Source: Propionibacteriaceae bacterium (GTDB taxonomy: Bacteria; Actinomycetota; Actinomycetes; Propionibacteriales; Propionibacteriaceae). From it: a stretch of DNA of 7,016 nt. Below are positions 6,309 through 7,016 of the stretch, in pieces. The DNA is taken from contig JAISCH010000309.1 in NCBI GenBank assembly GCA_031265725.1, positions 1 to 7,016 on the forward strand, written 5' to 3'. The notes under the pieces are model-generated. The model searched no databases, was not told where the DNA came from, and saw only the letters and a program-made list of their open reading frames with translations. The position numbers were made by a program, and so were the translations under genes. Position 1 is the stretch's first letter, and the number at the start of each line of letters is the position of its first letter.

Positions 6309-6806
6309 TCAGAGTACCAACTGCGGCAGCGCCTGGGTGTCCGACGCGTCCAACTGGGAACGGTCGGCCAGCCTGGCCCGCATCGTCTGCACCTGGTTGA
6401 CGGTCTTCTGCAATGCCGCTTCAAATCCGGCGATGCGCTGATCGATGTAGGCGTCGGTCTCCCGTTTGAAAGCGTCAGCTTCCTGGATGGCCAGTAATTC
6501 AACCTGTTGGGCACGCCGTTTCGCCTGCGCCATGATCTCAGTCTGATCGGCGAGGTAGAGGGCCTTGTCCTCGGCGGCCTTGATAATCAGCTCAGCCTCC
6601 TGCTGGGCGCGCTCCAGCGTCGCCAACGAATTCTCGGTGACCCGCTGCGCCTCGCTGACATCCACCCGGAACGCCTCCCTGGCCTCGCTGATCAGCTCCA
6701 GCACCTCTTTGCGGTTCACCATGCAAGAAGCCGACACCGGCACACCCTTGGCCTGCTCCACAATGGCATAGAGCCTTGCCAGGACAGTATCAGTACGCTC
6801 ATCCAT
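6309..6806 (-). CDS. SepIVA-like DivIVA-family coiled-coil septation protein
   Basis: A 165-residue soluble, almost wholly helical protein. Residues 12-41 (LYAIVEQAKGVPVSASCMVNRKEVLELISE) closely match, from memory, the N-terminal domain of mycobacterial SepIVA (Rv2927c), an essential DivIVA-like septation factor encoded in the same rnc-smc neighbourhood. From about residue 34 to 145 it is a charged Ala/Glu/Gln/Arg coiled coil, with a short disordered tail. It is shorter than the mycobacterial protein (about 245 residues as I recall), lacking much of the repeated coiled coil. The start is ATG at 6806 with AGGAG 9 bases upstream. That site overlaps the coaD stop, leaving only 12 bases between the genes. 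Automated pipelines might call it an ATP synthase b-like or hypothetical protein because of the coiled coil. Function here is inferred from similarity and context. Confidence 0.85.
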   Translation of the reverse strand: MDERTDTVLARLYAIVEQAKGVPVSASCMVNRKEVLELISEAREAFRVDVSEAQRVTENSLATLERAQQEAELIIKAAEDKALYLADQTEIMAQAKRRAQQVELLAIQEADAFKRETDAYIDQRIAGFEAALQKTVNQVQTMRARLADRSQLDASDTQALPQLVL

Positions 6807-6815
6807 TGCTTAGAA

Positions 6816-6820
6816 CTCCT
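6816..6820 (-). promoter_or_regulatory. Ribosome binding site of the SepIVA-like gene, overlapping the coaD stop
   Basis: The minus strand reads TAGGAG, where TAG is the coaD stop codon and AGGAG the Shine-Dalgarno, 9 bases before the ATG at 6806. This favours coupled expression of the two genes. Confidence 0.65.
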
Positions 6821-7016
6821 AACCATTCACCTTTGCCGCAATCCGCGCGGCAACCAATTGTGGCACGAAACCACTAACATCGCCTCCGCAGTGGGCGACC
6901 TCTCTGATCATCGTGGAAGACAACGTACCCCATTGTTTGCCAGCAGGTATCATCACCGTCTCAATTTGCCCGATTTCGGAATTGATATGCGCCATCTGCA
7001 GCTCGAAATCGAAGTC
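6819..7016 (-). CDS. coaD: Phosphopantetheine adenylyltransferase, C-terminal fragment (5' end outside window)
   Basis: The last 65 residues of CoaD, which transfers AMP from ATP to 4'-phosphopantetheine to form dephospho-CoA, the fourth step of coenzyme A synthesis. The fragment opens DFDFELQMAHIN, the family's D(F/Y)E-x-E-x-QMA-x-(M/I)N segment. It contains GTLSSTMIREVA (residues 30-41), the conserved SST-x-(I/V)-(R/K)-E nucleotide-binding motif, then GGDVSGFVP (44-52) and ends KVNG-TAG. The frame is open to the right window edge, so the N-terminal (T/H)xGH nucleotide-binding motif is not visible. The fragment looks intact, with no sign of decay. It is the most upstream gene of the visible cluster. 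Confidence 0.95.
   Translation of the reverse strand, partial: DFDFELQMAHINSEIGQIETVMIPAGKQWGTLSSTMIREVAHCGGDVSGFVPQLVAARIAAKVNG

Overview
This window reads as a chromosomal core segment from an actinobacterium. The evidence is the gene order (coaD, a SepIVA/DivIVA-like coiled-coil gene, a YceD/DUF177 gene, rpmF, rnc, mutM, smc), which matches the conserved actinobacterial rnc-mutM-smc neighbourhood. The moderately high GC (roughly 60% by eye, not computed) and frequent GTG starts agree. The protein sequences look closer to propionibacteria-type actinomycetes than to mycobacteria, but that placement is a weak inference.

Every gene lies on the minus strand, so the window is transcribed from right to left. 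In transcription order these are: the 3' end of coaD (6819-7016); a SepIVA-like gene (6309-6806); a small membrane PH-domain protein (5742-6245); a large three-PH-domain membrane protein (4303-5745); a YceD/DUF177 protein (3676-4251); rpmF for ribosomal protein L32 (3482-3673); rnc for RNase III (2771-3469); mutM for formamidopyrimidine-DNA glycosylase (1900-2778); a GtrA-family membrane protein (1346-1903); and the first 447 codons of smc (1-1342). I see no tRNA, rRNA, CRISPR array, insertion sequence or convincing factor-independent terminator.

The genes are packed as one long operon or a few overlapping ones. Two junctions are GTGA overlaps (PH1/PH2 and mutM/gtrA-like), rnc and mutM overlap by 8 bases, and most other gaps are 2-12 bases. 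The two larger gaps are 63 bases upstream of the PH pair, holding a 7-bp stem-loop, and about 50 bases upstream of the DUF177 gene. That second gap is preceded by a plausible sigma70-type promoter, TTGAGC-17-TAGAGT, so a DUF177-rpmF-rnc-mutM-gtrA-smc transcript may start inside the operon.

Functionally, the cluster mixes coenzyme A synthesis (coaD), septation (SepIVA-like), ribosome assembly and RNA processing (DUF177, L32, RNase III), oxidative DNA repair (MutM) and chromosome condensation (SMC). Two membrane insertions stand out against the mycobacterial order as I remember it: the PH-domain pair between the SepIVA-like gene and DUF177, and the GtrA-family gene between mutM and smc. I found no clearly new system; these insertions and the junction architecture are the most interesting points.
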